A stretch of 27,708 nucleotides of DNA from Chara braunii (GCA_003427395.1 BFEA01000273.1:1464152-1491859), one strand, 5' to 3'; counted from the stretch's first letter, positions 9,291 through 20,160 are shown. Program-made: numbers and translations. Notes: a model not told the origin generated them from the letters alone.

Positions 9291-9827
9291 ATGGTCTCGT
9301 TGTGCTATCGCAAGGAGGGGAGGACAGAGAGGCGAAGTGGGCGTGCAATCTGTCTGTGTGCCTCTGCTTGTGCACCCAGTAGTGGGTACTGGTCATTCGG
9401 GTCAGTAGGCGGAGGCGGTGCGGTGTCTGTAGGGCCGAGCCTAGCTATGGCGTTGCACAGGTATAGGCCCGGATACTGGTACCATAAGTCCCGGTGGAAA
9501 CCCATGTCTGGGGAAGGGCCCTGGATTACAGTAATGCTCAATTACGACAGTGGTGATGAAGTGAGACTAAAAATCAACGTGGAGGGTGCTAAGGAGGTGG
9601 AGATGCGGACTAACCCAAAGCTGCAGGACGCGATCAAGGAGGCAAAGGATCGTGCGGAGAGGCGCTTCAGGAGGGACAGAGTGACGGCAAAAATGCAGAT
9701 AACGGTCTCGTATCATGAGACCGAGACCTCGATGGACACAGCAGACCTGGAACAAGCCCATCAGGACCGGGACTCAGGTGGGGAGAGCAAGATGAGCGAG
9801 GTAGGGGATCGAGAGACGGACCTTTAG
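9291..9827 (+). CDS. Hypothetical protein, unrecognised (178 aa)
   Basis: An ATG in strong initiation context (A at -3, G at +4) opens a 178-codon frame ending in TAG, longer than expected by chance in this composition. Residues 1-50 are Cys/Ser/Gly-rich. From about residue 75 the chain looks globular: a strand (WITVMLNYD), a second strand (EVRLKINVEG), a charged helix of about 20 residues (LQDAIKEAKDRAERRFRR), a third strand (AKMQITVSYHE), then an acidic tail (LEQAHQDRDSGGES). The same layout is seen in the ORFs at 13487 and 14618. An internal inverted pair GGTCTC and GAGACC lies at 9703-9722. No family is recognised. It could be a product of an unknown mobile element or a genuine host gene. 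Confidence 0.5.
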   Translation: MVSLCYRKEGRTERRSGRAICLCASACAPSSGYWSFGSVGGGGAVSVGPSLAMALHRYRPGYWYHKSRWKPMSGEGPWITVMLNYDSGDEVRLKINVEGAKEVEMRTNPKLQDAIKEAKDRAERRFRRDRVTAKMQITVSYHETETSMDTADLEQAHQDRDSGGESKMSEVGDRETDL

Positions 9828-11115
9828 TCCTGGAACAGACCAGGTCAGGTCCGCAAGAAACAACCGCTGGCGGACCCTATGGAAGGCGGGCCCGAGGCCA
9901 GCTCGCGGCAGAGTCTCAGAGGGCGAGGGAAAGGAAAAAGGGTGTGAGTGATCGATGCGAGGGGCAGGCTACACGTGGCAGTCCGGGGGAGCGAGAAGAG
10001 GTCAACACATGGGGATACTCTTGTGAGAGACAGTTGGTGTCAACGGTGGTCTTCAACCCCGCTGGCGTCGCTGCCTCCTCTCTCCCTCATGGAGCCTTGT
10101 GTCGGCAGGACCGTAGTGAGCCTGGACGTTATGGCAGAGGGTCAAAAGCTAAGGCGGGTGAAAGAAGGAAAAAGCGCCAAGCCAACGAAAGGAAGAAAAT
10201 ATGCGGATGAATGGGACGCGATCTTGTTAGACGCAGTGAATGTCAACCGCTGTCTCCACATTTATGCACTGCGTTTTGTGTTCACTGAGCCATAGTGAGT
10301 CTTCGTGCAGTGTCAGGGGACGCGTGTGAAGAGGAAGGCGTGCCAGAGGTCAAGGCGGGAAACCGAATTACATAGGGAGGGAGAACGCGAGCGCCCTCTC
10401 CACTGTTGACGCCGCCCTCGTTGGCAGATCGCAGAGCAGAGTACGCAGCTTCCCTGTCTTGGGGCCGGATGAGCGAGACACTGTTCAGACGATGCTTGCA
10501 TGCGAAGGAAACCACTTTCTCCATAGTATACAAGACACGTGCCGGTCGCAAGGTGTGTTTTGGGTCGAGGGGAGGGCTAAGATGGCAAGAAATACAGTGT
10601 ACGAGCAACGTGCATGGGAGAGAGAGGTTGGAGTGATGCAGGCTACTTGAAGGGAACACGTGTACCGATCACCATAGGAGACATCGGTTCTTGGTGTGGA
10701 CCAGTTCGCGCCAATCGTGGTTGCAATATGGCTGTACTTTCGCAGGGTAATCCTCTTGTTTTCCCTCTCTGTTCTCCTTCGTGAGGTTGTTAAACGATCT
10801 GCACCCCGCTCATTGGGAGTTAATAGTGAGTGAACGGATGAACACGAATGGACGGGTTGATGTCATTTGACTTGCGGACTTGGGCCGTGTAGACCGTTCA
10901 TACTAACTCGACTCACGCATGGCGAGAAGAGAGAGTGGGTCAGCACGACCAGCGTGCGTTCGGGCAAGAAGCTAGACTTTCATCTTTTGGCTGTTGTGTG
11001 CGAGAGTTCATGGCGACGATTTTGCTAAGCCCTTGGCTTCCCTTCGGTAATAAGTGTCTACGTTGCATTGAGTACACGTACGGTGGCTTTCCGTATAAAA
11101 TGTACAGGTAATTTT
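9828..11115. other. Unassigned region, no supported gene
   Basis: Frames of 60-125 codons overlap on both strands between 9944 and 10659, but none has a domain, a convincing composition or priority over its competitor. From 10660 to 11115 there are no long frames and I see no repeat or RNA signature. Confidence 0.45.
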
Positions 11116-11170
11116 TGTACGGGATCTGTACGGGAACCTGTACGGGAACTTGTACGTCTTGTACGTGGGA
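11116..11170. repeat. Short tandem repeat TGTACGGGAAC, 11-12 bp unit
   Basis: TGTAC starts at 11116, 11127, 11139, 11151 and 11160. The first three are followed by GGGA and two or three further bases. It is preceded by related TGTACAGG and GTACGG words from about 11075. Probably slipped-strand expansion. No function inferred. Confidence 0.75.
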
Positions 11171-13486
11171 GCTGCATCTATTTGGGTGGACACTAAGGTT
11201 TGAGCATGAACCTGGTGTGTTTATGATACTTTCTCAGTGGTGTATTTGCCTACCAGTGTTTGTTGGTGTCACTTGTATGCAGTAGCGCGAACACGGGTCC
11301 GAGTTCATTAGCGACTGTGTACAAACAAATAGCCTTTGTCATTCAACTCGGCATTTTGGACGCTCCTGCTCAATAAGATGGATAGAGTATAACCTCTTCT
11401 GGAAAGCGAGGACGATCTGTGGCTGGCTAGGACACATGGTCAAATCAATGGGTATGTGACATATCCTAACGGCCCCAACCACTAATCTGATCTCTGCAAT
11501 CGTGATGGGGGAGGTTTTAACCTAGTATTTTTTTTGCTATGTGCGTTCACGTGTGTTGTAGTACTTTGTGTTCGTGCTTCCTTTTAGTGATGTGGCTTAC
11601 TAGATCAAATCATGCAAACTTAGCTGCACTTTCTGATGGAGAACGCTGTTTAAAGTTTTCGCCTGATGGTCTATAGGTACAAATGGAAGCGTAAAGAATG
11701 GCAGTGAGAGGGGGAGAGACAATGAGTATAAATACGGGTGAAATTTGTGGGCAACGTTGACAAATGAGCAGTCGCTATCCTTGTCCCTGATTGCCCATCC
11801 TGATTGGCAGGAGAAAGTTATTGAGAAAAGTGGCGTACCTCTTAGTCAAGTACCTCGCCGATGGGGACTGATCGAGATTAAGACCCAAGGTGATGGACTG
11901 AGTTAGTACTGTATGAATTTTTCTAGTGAAAAATCTAGTGAATTGCAAGTGATTCGAGGGGGGCGTGTCCCAACTCCAATATTTGGTGGTTTCCTTATGC
12001 CTGAACGTATGGTGTGATTAAACCCGAGAATGGAGTCTTGCCGTACTTGCACCCGACGGGCAGCAAAGGTTTTGACTAACTCATTGATTACCAGACCTTG
12101 CTCCTAAGTTCAGCTAGTTACTACTCAACGTTCACCCTACACGGTAAAGAGTACTGCTATTTAATTTTGGAAGAGCTTGATCCATTGACTCATTCAAATG
12201 AGAAGGCTAACGAAGCCATGTCTAGTGATTACTCTCTATGGGTTTCCGTCATGGCTTTCAACAAGTCATTTTAGTTTTGTTGTGGTCAAGTGGACTTCTT
12301 TACTGATGACACTCTGAATATCGATTGGGAAACGAGGTGCAAACCCGAAATAGCCCCGCACAAAACTAAGGAGAAAACTATCGTATACCAAGCAGGGTAC
12401 TTCACTCAAGTGGGCACTATGATCTGTGAGTTTCTTGGGTGGTCTTAGAGCGAGGCACGCTCTTTTTCAATGCTCAGTGTGCCTTTGTGACAGAGCTCAC
12501 TGTTACGGCTACTTAGTGCATTGTTCGGGTGGGGTTTTTTGCTTGCCATGTTAGGCACACTACCTAGAAGGTGATTATTATAAGTGGCGTCGACTATGAT
12601 ACCCAGGCGAGGTCTGTCCATAATGAGAAAGGACAGCCCCGGGGTTCTGCTCAGATAAAGACCATAAGGAAAGAGACCTGTCGTGGTATAAAAACAGAGC
12701 GTTAGCTAGTGCCTAATGCCAGAACTCCTTTAATCTAGTAGCCTGATTTGCCTAGTGCACGCATGAGACGAACCATCGACTGGATCTGACAGAAAAACAA
12801 TCTGCCAGCTCTTGGTATAAGCCAGCCATGGCACTTTGGTGGCCAACTTAGCAGCAAACTAGACATCACAAAGCTTTATGGGGGTAAAACTCTAGGCTGT
12901 TAAATCCTGGGTAGCAACGGAGTCACTTGGACAACCTAACTGGTTAAGGTGAAGCACTAATTGACGGATGCAGTTGTACTAGCGGAGATCCCAGTTCCCC
13001 GGTAACTAGTAGCTGCAACGAAGCAGGAAAACAAAAATCAGTCTACAGCCAGGTTCCACCCCCAGGTCACGGGAGGTTACGTCTAGGCCCAAAGCGCAGC
13101 AATGGGACCAAAAATCTGGAACCAAGTTTCGCTGGATAACGGGTCGCAGGATACTGAGCCCTGGGGGAGACTGTTACGGGTATACGTATTGAGCCGGTCA
13201 GATATACTGGTAGCATAATCTAAGAAGCCTCCAGCAAGCCGCCCGGGGCGCCTCTGACACAGTCATACCCGTGGACATCTAAATTGCGTTTGTGGCAAGT
13301 GAACCCGGTAGTGCTTGTGGGGTGAAACTGTATTGATTAACGTGTCGTGAGACCCCAAATCAGCTCTAACAAAACTCAATACAATGAGGAGGTACTCTTG
13401 TCAATTAATGTGAACGGTTGAGCCCTTGCAGTCCGATAATCAAATTGCGGTATCAGTTTTCGAAGACTTTGAAAGAAGTTCGGACC
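11171..13486. other. Unassigned region, very few open frames
   Basis: No ATG-initiated frame of 60 codons exists here on either strand. Same-frame open stretches of about 69 and 52 codons separated by one TAG lie near 12100-12450, but they are within what chance allows. No transposon domain, tRNA or rRNA is recognised. Confidence 0.45.
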
Positions 13487-13738
13487 ATGGGAATTGAGAG
13501 TAGTGTGCGGGTGACCTACTCCCTCAGTGGAAGCAAAAGGGATGGCTGGGAGGCGAAAATGATCAGGGACGTCCCGGGCATTTTAGCTCAGATGAGGGAA
13601 AAGGCATTGGAGCTAGTGAAGGATCAGGGGCTCATTGAGTATTCCATCTATATCGTTGGGCTAGACAGAAAGCCGCACAGCGCATACTCGTTCATTGAGA
13701 CTATTGAACAGGCCAGGGCGAAGTCCGAGACAGTATGA
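13487..13738 (+). CDS. Hypothetical protein, unrecognised (83 aa)
   Basis: The ATG at 13487 has an optimal plant/animal initiation context (ACCATGG), so I prefer it over upstream non-ATG codons in the same open frame. The 83-residue product reads as strand (VRVTYSLSG), strand (WEAKMIRDV), helix (ILAQMREKALELVKD), strand (EYSIYIVGLD), then a C-terminal segment rich in Glu and Ala (FIETIEQARAKSE). The order and spacing resemble the ORFs at 9291 and 14618, which suggests related small proteins, although residue identity is low. Its last 19 codons plus 3' flank are duplicated exactly at the right end of the window through a library artefact. Confidence 0.5.
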   Translation: MGIESSVRVTYSLSGSKRDGWEAKMIRDVPGILAQMREKALELVKDQGLIEYSIYIVGLDRKPHSAYSFIETIEQARAKSETV

Positions 13739-13776
13739 GAGTGCTCAGACTCCTTTTTTCAGAGACGTCACCCCAT

Positions 13777-13777
13777 N
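13777..13777. other. Ambiguous base (N), assembly uncertainty
   Basis: An N occurs three bases after the end of the 95-bp block that is copied at the window's right end. A second N lies at 13813 and a third at 21025 inside the 91-bp satellite. They mark places where reads disagreed or were joined. Confidence 0.95.
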
Positions 13778-13962
13778 TAATCCACGATCCAAATCTCATC
13801 CAGGTTCGAAGGNTACTGCTAGAATCAGTCCGAGCCAGTTAACATTGATTATCATTAAATGAGTCATTTCAGATTAGCCAGGACCCTGTACCCTGGATCC
13901 TGGTGTCGGCACCTTAGATTGTGAGAACTCGGTAACCCTAGGACATTCTTGAGACTTTACTA

Positions 13963-14460
13963 TTGAAGGATCAGGGACCAGAAGTGACCGAAAGTTCTCA
14001 GCCGGCAATTATTAGTAGCAACCAACTTTCTGATCAGCAGTCAACCAGCACCCAATCAACATCTATTCAGCGTCTAATCGGCATTCTCAGTAGCATTCAT
14101 ATCCTAAGCAGCGATCAGAAAACACGAGTCGGAAACAGCAGTTGGAAACACCAGCAGGAAACAACAGTTGGAAACAGCAGCAGGAAACAGCAATTGGAAA
14201 CAACAACAGGAAACAGCAACAGAAAACAGCAGTTGGAAACAACAGTTGGAAACAGCAGTCGGAAACAATAGTCAGAAACAGCAGTCTGAGATAGCGATCA
14301 GGGCATTGGAAACAGCAGTTTGAGACAGCAATCAGGGCAGCATCCTGAGCAGCATTCAATCAGCATTCAATCAGCATTCAGGCAGTACTCAGGCAAATTT
14401 ACAATAAAAGTTTAATCAACAATCTTAGCAGTGTTCAGATCTCTATCAGCAATCAACCGA
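13963..14460. repeat. CAG/GAAACAGCAGTT low-complexity array with 13-bp period
   Basis: From 14131 to about 14300 the unit GGAAACAGCAGTT repeats with 13-bp spacing, about twelve times, with frequent alternation of TT and CA at the unit end (a weak 26-bp higher period). Flanking sequence from 13990 and up to 14460 consists of looser CAGCATTCAATCAG-type words. The 102-codon frame at 13963-14271 is a by-product: 13 residues repeat per 39 bases. Confidence 0.85.
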
Positions 14461-14617
14461 CAATTACTCAGTTTTCCGGACCGGACGTTAATCAGCCTTC
14501 AAAACAATGTTCAGAACACCATTCTGGACGGCGTTAAAAAGATATCCAAGTCGTGGACACTAGTCAGTCAAGCTAAGTCTCTCTCTCCCTATCAGAGAGT
14601 AGCTACTTACTAGGCAC

Positions 14618-15223
14618 ATGAGGGAGATCAATCTCATTACAGTTGACCAGTCGGTCCTTGACAGTCTCAATCAGATCGCTGCCAAAGAGAGCTTTCCCTA
14701 CAAGTACGTCAGAATTGATGGGTTCAAACGTGAAGACCTGTCTATCTTCATCGTTCTCACTGAGTTCGCTGAAGGTACAGTCAGCTACCAACGGATCTTC
14801 CTGAAGAAGGGGAACGGGACACACCCTCAATTTGATGCAGTGTGGGCCGCTGCAGCTGGGTATGTGCAGTGGAAAGCTGAGAGACTCCAGGGGAACACAA
14901 AGCTTGTCTATAGCTTTGACCCTAAGCTTTTCACTGACTATCCCACACCGCCGGTCCCATACTATCGTACAGACGGCTCTTACTGGGGTGGACTGGTGGA
15001 CTTGGCCAAGAGATACATGTCGCCAGCAGAGATTGACTACGAGGCGGTGACAGAACCCTCAGAGTTCCCACATCTCAGGAGTGGCATTTTTTCTCGGCCC
15101 TATCTCCCCACACTATGGGAGGAGTTTTGTGCCATGCTTGACTTCCGTATTATGGGACTTGGCTGGAAGTGTCTGGAACTAGTGGGCTTCAGGTGGCTTT
15201 ACATTCAGAAGCCACAACCTTAG
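14618..15223 (+). CDS. Hypothetical protein, unrecognised (201 aa)
   Basis: This is the longest convincing unassigned frame: 201 codons from an ATG with a poor context (C at -3) to TAG. Composition is protein-like, with regularly spaced aromatic residues. Predicted order: helix (SVLDSLNQIAAKES), strand (LSIFIVLTEF), strand (TVSYQRIFLKKG), Ala-rich helix (FDAVWAAAAGYVQWKAERLQ), strand (TKLVYSFD), a Pro/Tyr-rich loop (YPTPPVPYYRTDGSYWGG), and a C-terminal hydrophobic region ending WLYIQKPQP. No transmembrane segment or catalytic motif is recognised. It follows the CAG-rich array and a short frame (14431-14613) that ends four bases upstream. It may belong to an uncharacterised mobile element or be a host exon. 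Confidence 0.55.
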   Translation: MREINLITVDQSVLDSLNQIAAKESFPYKYVRIDGFKREDLSIFIVLTEFAEGTVSYQRIFLKKGNGTHPQFDAVWAAAAGYVQWKAERLQGNTKLVYSFDPKLFTDYPTPPVPYYRTDGSYWGGLVDLAKRYMSPAEIDYEAVTEPSEFPHLRSGIFSRPYLPTLWEEFCAMLDFRIMGLGWKCLELVGFRWLYIQKPQP

Positions 15224-16129
15224 AGAGTACGGAGACATGGAAAGAGGCCCAGACGACAGGCAAAAAAGTGAGAAATGAAGAGTGAAGTTCTGAGGGTTGA
15301 GTGAGGACTCTTGATTAGTGTTGGCCATGCTCTTTTCCATACGTACTCCCTGAGACCATTATGAGTTCTCATTCTTCCCTCATTCATCTGCTATTGTCAT
15401 TGCTCGAGTCAGTCGGTCTCGCTTCTTGCGTTGTTCTTGCCTGATGATTGCAATCGTGAATGATTCTGTCACAGTTTTCAAAATCAGATTGACTTAATTG
15501 ATGCATGTATAGCACCCTATAATTTTATGACTATTATTTGCATGATTCTCTTCTGTTCCGAATAAAAATAAAAGATTCCTGAGACCGGGGACCGGCGAAG
15601 ACCGCAATTGAAGGGTCTCGCTCGAAGCCGGACGCACACAGTAGGAAGGGATTTGCATTATTTAATTTATTTGATTTATTGCAATCAACTCCAAAACCCT
15701 GCATGACAGCCTGTTGGCTTTCCGGTCGCCTGAAGTGGCCCGACTGGAAAAAGTGCGACAGCGCGCGCATTGGACACCGTGCACAACACAATTTGTTGCG
15801 TTGAAGAGTTTCGGCTCGCGCGGTAAATGAAGTGAGGCCGAGTGAAACGATCCTCTTTGTAGCCGTTCCCCCCGGCCCTCCCCAAGTAGCCCGCCCAACA
15901 CCGCTACCCCGGAAATGCCCTGCACGACGTCGGGGTCGGGTTGTTTTGTTTTTTTCAATAAAAAAAATAAATTATAAAAATTTTGACGGCATGAGGTGGT
16001 ACCTAACAGGCCACTGCACCAACCTAGGCCCTCAGAAGCCCCGTACCCCCCACCAACCGCGCGAAAACCCAGTTTGTGGACCTCATTCATTCGCGTCTAA
16101 CGCTTGTTTCGATGGGGATTCAACGTGCG
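15224..16129. other. Unassigned sequence beyond the truncated end of element 2
   Basis: No coding domain is recognised. A poly-T/poly-A rich stretch occurs at 15944-15984. A perfect palindrome ATTCAACG, TG, CGTTGAAT lies at 16118-16135, with a direct repeat TGCGTTGAAT nearby at 16126 and 16153. Minus-strand frames between 15662 and 16090 show no gypsy motif. An integrase would be expected here if element 2 were complete; it is missing. Confidence 0.45.
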
Positions 16130-16981
16130 TTGAATAATTCAACTCGAAACCTGCGTTGAATCCGAAATCGGACACACAGGCCAGCGGGTCAATGAGTTGA
16201 TGGATTAATCTATATGAGGATCCATTTCAAAGTCTCGTGGTGTGAGAACAATTTGAAATGGCGACCCAAGAGGTAGTGTTTCCAATGATCCAGTGTCTCT
16301 CTCAAGGCGTAAAGTTCTCGCATGTAAGTGGAGGCGTTACCTTGTGACTGGGCATGCGTTTGTTGTAGTACTCAAGTGGACGTAAGCAATCATCATCATC
16401 TTGTTGCATCACTGCACTAATCTCATACAAGCTTGCATCCGTAGTTACCATAAATGTAAGTTTGGGATCTGCAATGCGGAGCACCGGATGACTCACCAAA
16501 ACCTCCTTCAATGTTTGGAAGGCGACTGTGCATTCCCCATCCCACGTATAAGACACGTTCTTGCTTGTCAATTTGAACAGCAGACGGGCGATGATAGAGC
16601 ATTCGGACACAAACTTACGGTAGTACGACACAAGACCAATAAGAAAATGCAACTCACTGACATTTACCGGTTGAGGCCATTTGCGGATGACCTCAACTTT
16701 GGTTGCCTTACGCTCTAGGGCTGCAACTCACAACCGATGTCCAAGGTAGATGACGTTGTGCCTTCCAAACTCAGATTTCTCTAAGTTGAGATGGAGTTGC
16801 GCATCCTTGAAGATTTCCAACACTTCCTCAAGGTCTCTCATGTGCTCCTCCATCGATTTACTGAATATTAGCCTGTCATCCAAATAAACAACAACTAATC
16901 GATTGATCTGATTGCGGAACACCTTATCCATGAGACCTTGGAAGGTGGTCAGTGCATTTGTGAGGTCGAAGGGCATGACGG
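16130..16981 (-). pseudogene. Second half of gypsy element 2: RT palm, connection and RNase H
   Basis: Read on the minus strand from 16981, the frame begins at the TVMPFDLTNALTTFQ block. It carries the polymerase YLDD box as VVVYLDDRLIFSKS, then LHLNLEKSEFGRHNVIYLGH, the connection SYYRKFVSECSIIARLL, and the start of RNase H (FMVTTDASLYEISAVMQQ). A TGA at 16728-16730 and a second at about 16302 interrupt it. Beyond that, LDHWKHYLLGRHFKL near 16255 in another frame shows RNase H continuing to about 16130 before similarity fades. The 5' half of the same RT lies at 26824-27400, separated by the 9.84-kb insertion. Wording of the palm is that of ordinary plant/algal Ty3/gypsy and differs from element 1. 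No integrase was found. Confidence 0.9.
16978..16981. repeat. Left target-site duplication (ACGG, or ACGGT to 16982)
   Basis: ACGG here matches ACGG at 26824-26827. The next base T is also shared (16982 and 26828), so 4 or 5 bp are possible. The duplication lies in the RT codons for Thr-Val of EFTVMPF. Joining the two flanks with a single copy gives an uninterrupted frame. Confidence 0.85.
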
Positions 16982-16982
16982 T

Positions 16983-18118
16983 GTTGGGCCGAACCCCGGT
17001 AGATTTTCGAGCCTTTGTTGACCCCGCTGCGGGTCCCACTTGGCTCGACCCGCCCACGTTCAAGCTCTGGGCGCAGGTCATTCGTCCCGGGGCCACCCCC
17101 ACCTAGTGCTTTGATATGGTTGGGAATGGGCCAATAGGGCGAGAGAGCTTAACATTGGGGATGTAGCACAACCCTTGCTTTGGGTGGTAACCTCGCTGGT
17201 CGACTCTCGCAAGCGTAGATTCTCGATTCCCCGTTGTGTTCGCAAGCAATTGCTTCTTCCAATACTCAGGCAGTCCAGAGGGGGGGTTTATTGGAGATTT
17301 CTCTTCTTCTTGCGCGTAGGCTAAGTGTTATCCTTAGGCCACGCACCATTTCCCTAGCGTCACGACAGACTTCCGGCATCATCGGGGCGCGGCCCAACCG
17401 TCCTTCCCCTAAGCCGCTATCATTTCCCTTGTCTAGCCCACGCATTCCATTCACAATACCATTGCGGTCCTTAGTATTTTCGGGCGTCCATTTTGCACGC
17501 AACAACCAAGGCACACTCACTCCATACAAAGCCATGCCCCTCTCTTCCCTTCCTTTTGCTTCCCTTTGGTCCTTCTCTAGTTCGCTTGTCCTCATCCCAA
17601 TCCCGCTCGATTCCTCCCGGGATACTCACCTGCACAATTCCCACACAAGCAAATAACAACATTCATACCCCCATTGGGGTCAACGCATCGCCCTTCCCGC
17701 AAACCTAAGTCCTTTCCTTTCTCATGGTTCCTTCACCCTTTTCCTTTCTTCCCCAGCCAAGCCATGCTCTTCCCTTAGTCATGCAGTCGGGGAAATGGTT
17801 GAGTCAACTGACCTTTGCCCAAGCTCGCACTTGTCTTCACTTTTCTTTTCGAAGATTCCACTCTTTCCAAGTTCACAAGTTGTTCACTTCGCTCCTTCTT
17901 GGTGGCGCAAGGGACCGGCTGCCCCCCCCTTGCCCTCTTTCTCCACCAAGTGACGTTGCCTCCTTTTCTCCGTTCGTCCCTTGACAATGTAACAGGTGAG
18001 GGTAGGTTAGTCATATGTCAAAAGGAGAAGGCGGGGAGGGAAAGGGTGAGGTTGCTTGGGGTACGCGGGAAGGGGCACATCGGTGGAAGGAGAAGCGGCA
18101 GACAACGAGAAGATACAA

Positions 18119-18120
<2 letters not shown>
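16983..18120. other. Left arm of the insertion, no supported gene
   Basis: Pyrimidine-rich plus-strand sequence with few stops, which lengthens frames by composition (17234-17656, 17815-18249). No domain or repeat is recognised. A GC-rich stretch occupies the first 120 bases. Confidence 0.45.
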
Positions 18121-18212
<92 letters not shown>

Positions 18213-18216
18213 CGAG
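18121..18216. repeat. GA dinucleotide microsatellite
   Basis: An uninterrupted alternating GA run covers about 18123-18206 (around 42 units) and ends in two GCGAGA variants. All-purine plus strand; such tracts can form triplex DNA and bind GAGA/BPC-type plant proteins (family knowledge, not shown here). Confidence 0.98.
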
Positions 18217-18329
18217 GTACCCCTAGGCCTAATGATACTTACTAGTTAACCGCCTGCCTACTCTACCCAAGACGCCCCATGCCCCTTAGTCGCCCCACTT
18301 GCGCACGCTATTCGAGTGCCGGAAGGAGA

Positions 18330-19935
18330 CGGGGGAGGGAGAAGGTACAAGGTGCTTGGCTATGGAGGATGGGTGCGGGGGATGAAGGAGGGAGAGGGTG
18401 CAGGGTGTCCGACTATGGTGGATGGGTGAAGGAGATGGAGGAAGAAGGAGGGGGGAGGGCGCTTGGCTATGGTGGATGGGTGAAGGAGCCGGAGGAGGAA
18501 GAAGGTGGAAGGTGCTTGGCTATGGTGGATGGGTGAAGGAGACGGAGGAGGGAGAAGCCGGAAGGTGCTCTGCTATGGTGGATGGGTGAAGGAGACGAGG
18601 GGGAAGAAGGTGGAAGGTGTTTTGGCTATGGCGGATGGGCATGGGTGATGGAGGAGCAAGATGGTGACGGGTGCCCGGCTGTGGTGGATGGGTGAAGAGA
18701 CGAAGGGAAAAAGGTGGAAGGTGTTTTGGCTATGGCGGATGGGCGTGGGTGATGGAGGAGGAAGAAGGTGAGGGGTGCCCGACTATGGTGGATGGGTGAA
18801 GGGGACGGAGGAGGAAGAAGGTCCAAGGCGCATGGCTATGGTGGACGGGTGTAGGAGGTGGAGGAGGAAGGAGGTGGAAGGTGTTGGGCTATGGTGAATG
18901 GGTGTGAGAGATGAAGGAGGACGGAGGTGGAAGGTGCTTGGCTATGGTGGACGGGTGTGGGACATGAAGGAGGATGGAGGTGGGAGGCGCTTGGCTATGG
19001 TGGATGGGTGAAGGTGATGGAGGAGGGAGAAGGTGAAGGGTGTCCGGCTATGGTGGACGGGTAAAGGAGATGGAGGGGGGAGAAGGTGGAAGGTGTTCGG
19101 CCATGGTGGATGGGCAAAGGTGATGGAGAAGGAAGAGGGTCCAAGGCGTATGGCTATGGTGGACAGGTGTGGGAGATGAAGGAGGATGGAGGTGGGAGGT
19201 GCTTTGGGTTGTCCTTTGGACATCTGGCAAGGCGGATAGGTGTGGAAGATGATGGTGGAAGAAGACGTGAGGGGGCTGGCTATAGCGGATGGGTGTGGAA
19301 GACGAAGGTGGAAAGTGCTAGGCTATGGCGGCCGGGTGTGGGAGATGAAGGAGGATGGAGGTGGAAGGTGCTTTGGCTATAGAGGATGGGCGTAGGTGAC
19401 GGCGGAGGAAGAAGGTGAGGGGTGCCCGACTATGGTGCATAGGTGAAGGGGATGGAAGAGGAAGAAGGTCCAAGGCGCATGGCTATGGTGGACGGTTGTA
19501 GGAGGTGGAGGAGGAAGGAGGTGGAAGGTGTTGGGCTATGGTGGATGGGTGTGGGTGATGAAGGAGAACGGAGGTGGGAGGTGTTTAGCTATGGTGGACG
19601 GGTGTGGGAGATGAAGGAGGATGGAGGTCGGAGGCGCTTGGCTATGGTGGATGGGTGAAGGAGATGGAGGAGGGAGAAGGTGAGGGGTGCCCGGCTATGG
19701 TGGATGGGTAAAGGAGATGGAAGGGGGAGAAGGTGGAAGGTGCTCGGCCATGGTGGATGGGCGAAGGAGATGGAGGAGGAAGAGGGTCCAAGGCGCATGG
19801 CTATGGTGGACGGGTGTGGGAGATGAAGGAGGATGGAGGTGGGAGGTGCTTTGGGTTGTCCTTTGGACATCTGGGCAAGGTGGACGACCATGGTGGATGG
19901 GTGTGGGAGGTGGAGGAGGAAGAAGAGGCAAGGTG
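18330..19935. repeat. G-rich minisatellite, 53-54 bp unit, about 30 copies, with 647-bp higher-order repeat
   Basis: The core GGCTATGGTGGATGGGTG is followed by a purine stretch of GGAGGAGGAAGAAGGTGGAAGGTG type. Successive GCTATGG cores are spaced about 53 bp (18461, 18514, 18567). On top of this, 18767-19229 recurs at 19414-19876 with constant offset 647, including the unique marker GGGTTGTCCTTTGGACATC at 19206 and 19853. The unit length is not a multiple of three, so the many long frames on both strands here are repeat artefacts. The plus strand is strongly G/A biased. Confidence 0.95.
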
Positions 19936-20077
19936 TGGTGTCGTTCTAGTTGCCCATACGTCCGGGAGTTCCACCTATCTGCAGCCTACTTCCCCAGCAT
20001 TATCCCTTTCGTAGGCACACCGATGTCACTAACCCATACCCTGTAGGGAATCACTGAGGTCGGAAACACCCCAACTT

Positions 20078-20160
20078 GCAGCAAACGCAGATCTTTGCAG
20101 GAAATTTAGAAATTGCAGGAAAATACAGAATTTGCAGCAAGTACCATTTTTTCAGAAAGT
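20078..20160. repeat. Irregular TTGCAG clusters
   Basis: TTGCAG or TTTGCAG occurs six times in about 85 bp (for example TTGCAGCAAACG, TTTGCAGGAAAT, AATTGCAGGAAAA, ATTTGCAGCAAG, GTTGCAGACT). It borders the 91-bp satellite and may be a degraded edge of it. Confidence 0.5.

Noticed and set aside
10282-10659. 125-codon minus-strand frame overlapping plus-strand frames
   Set aside because: Competing frames on both strands have similar length, and none has a domain or a convincing start context.
12060-12450. Same-frame open stretches of about 69 and 52 codons separated by TAG, suggesting a decayed gene or stop reassignment
   Set aside because: Stops of all three kinds occur at near-random density in this region, the stretches are within chance for six frames, and I recognise no domain.
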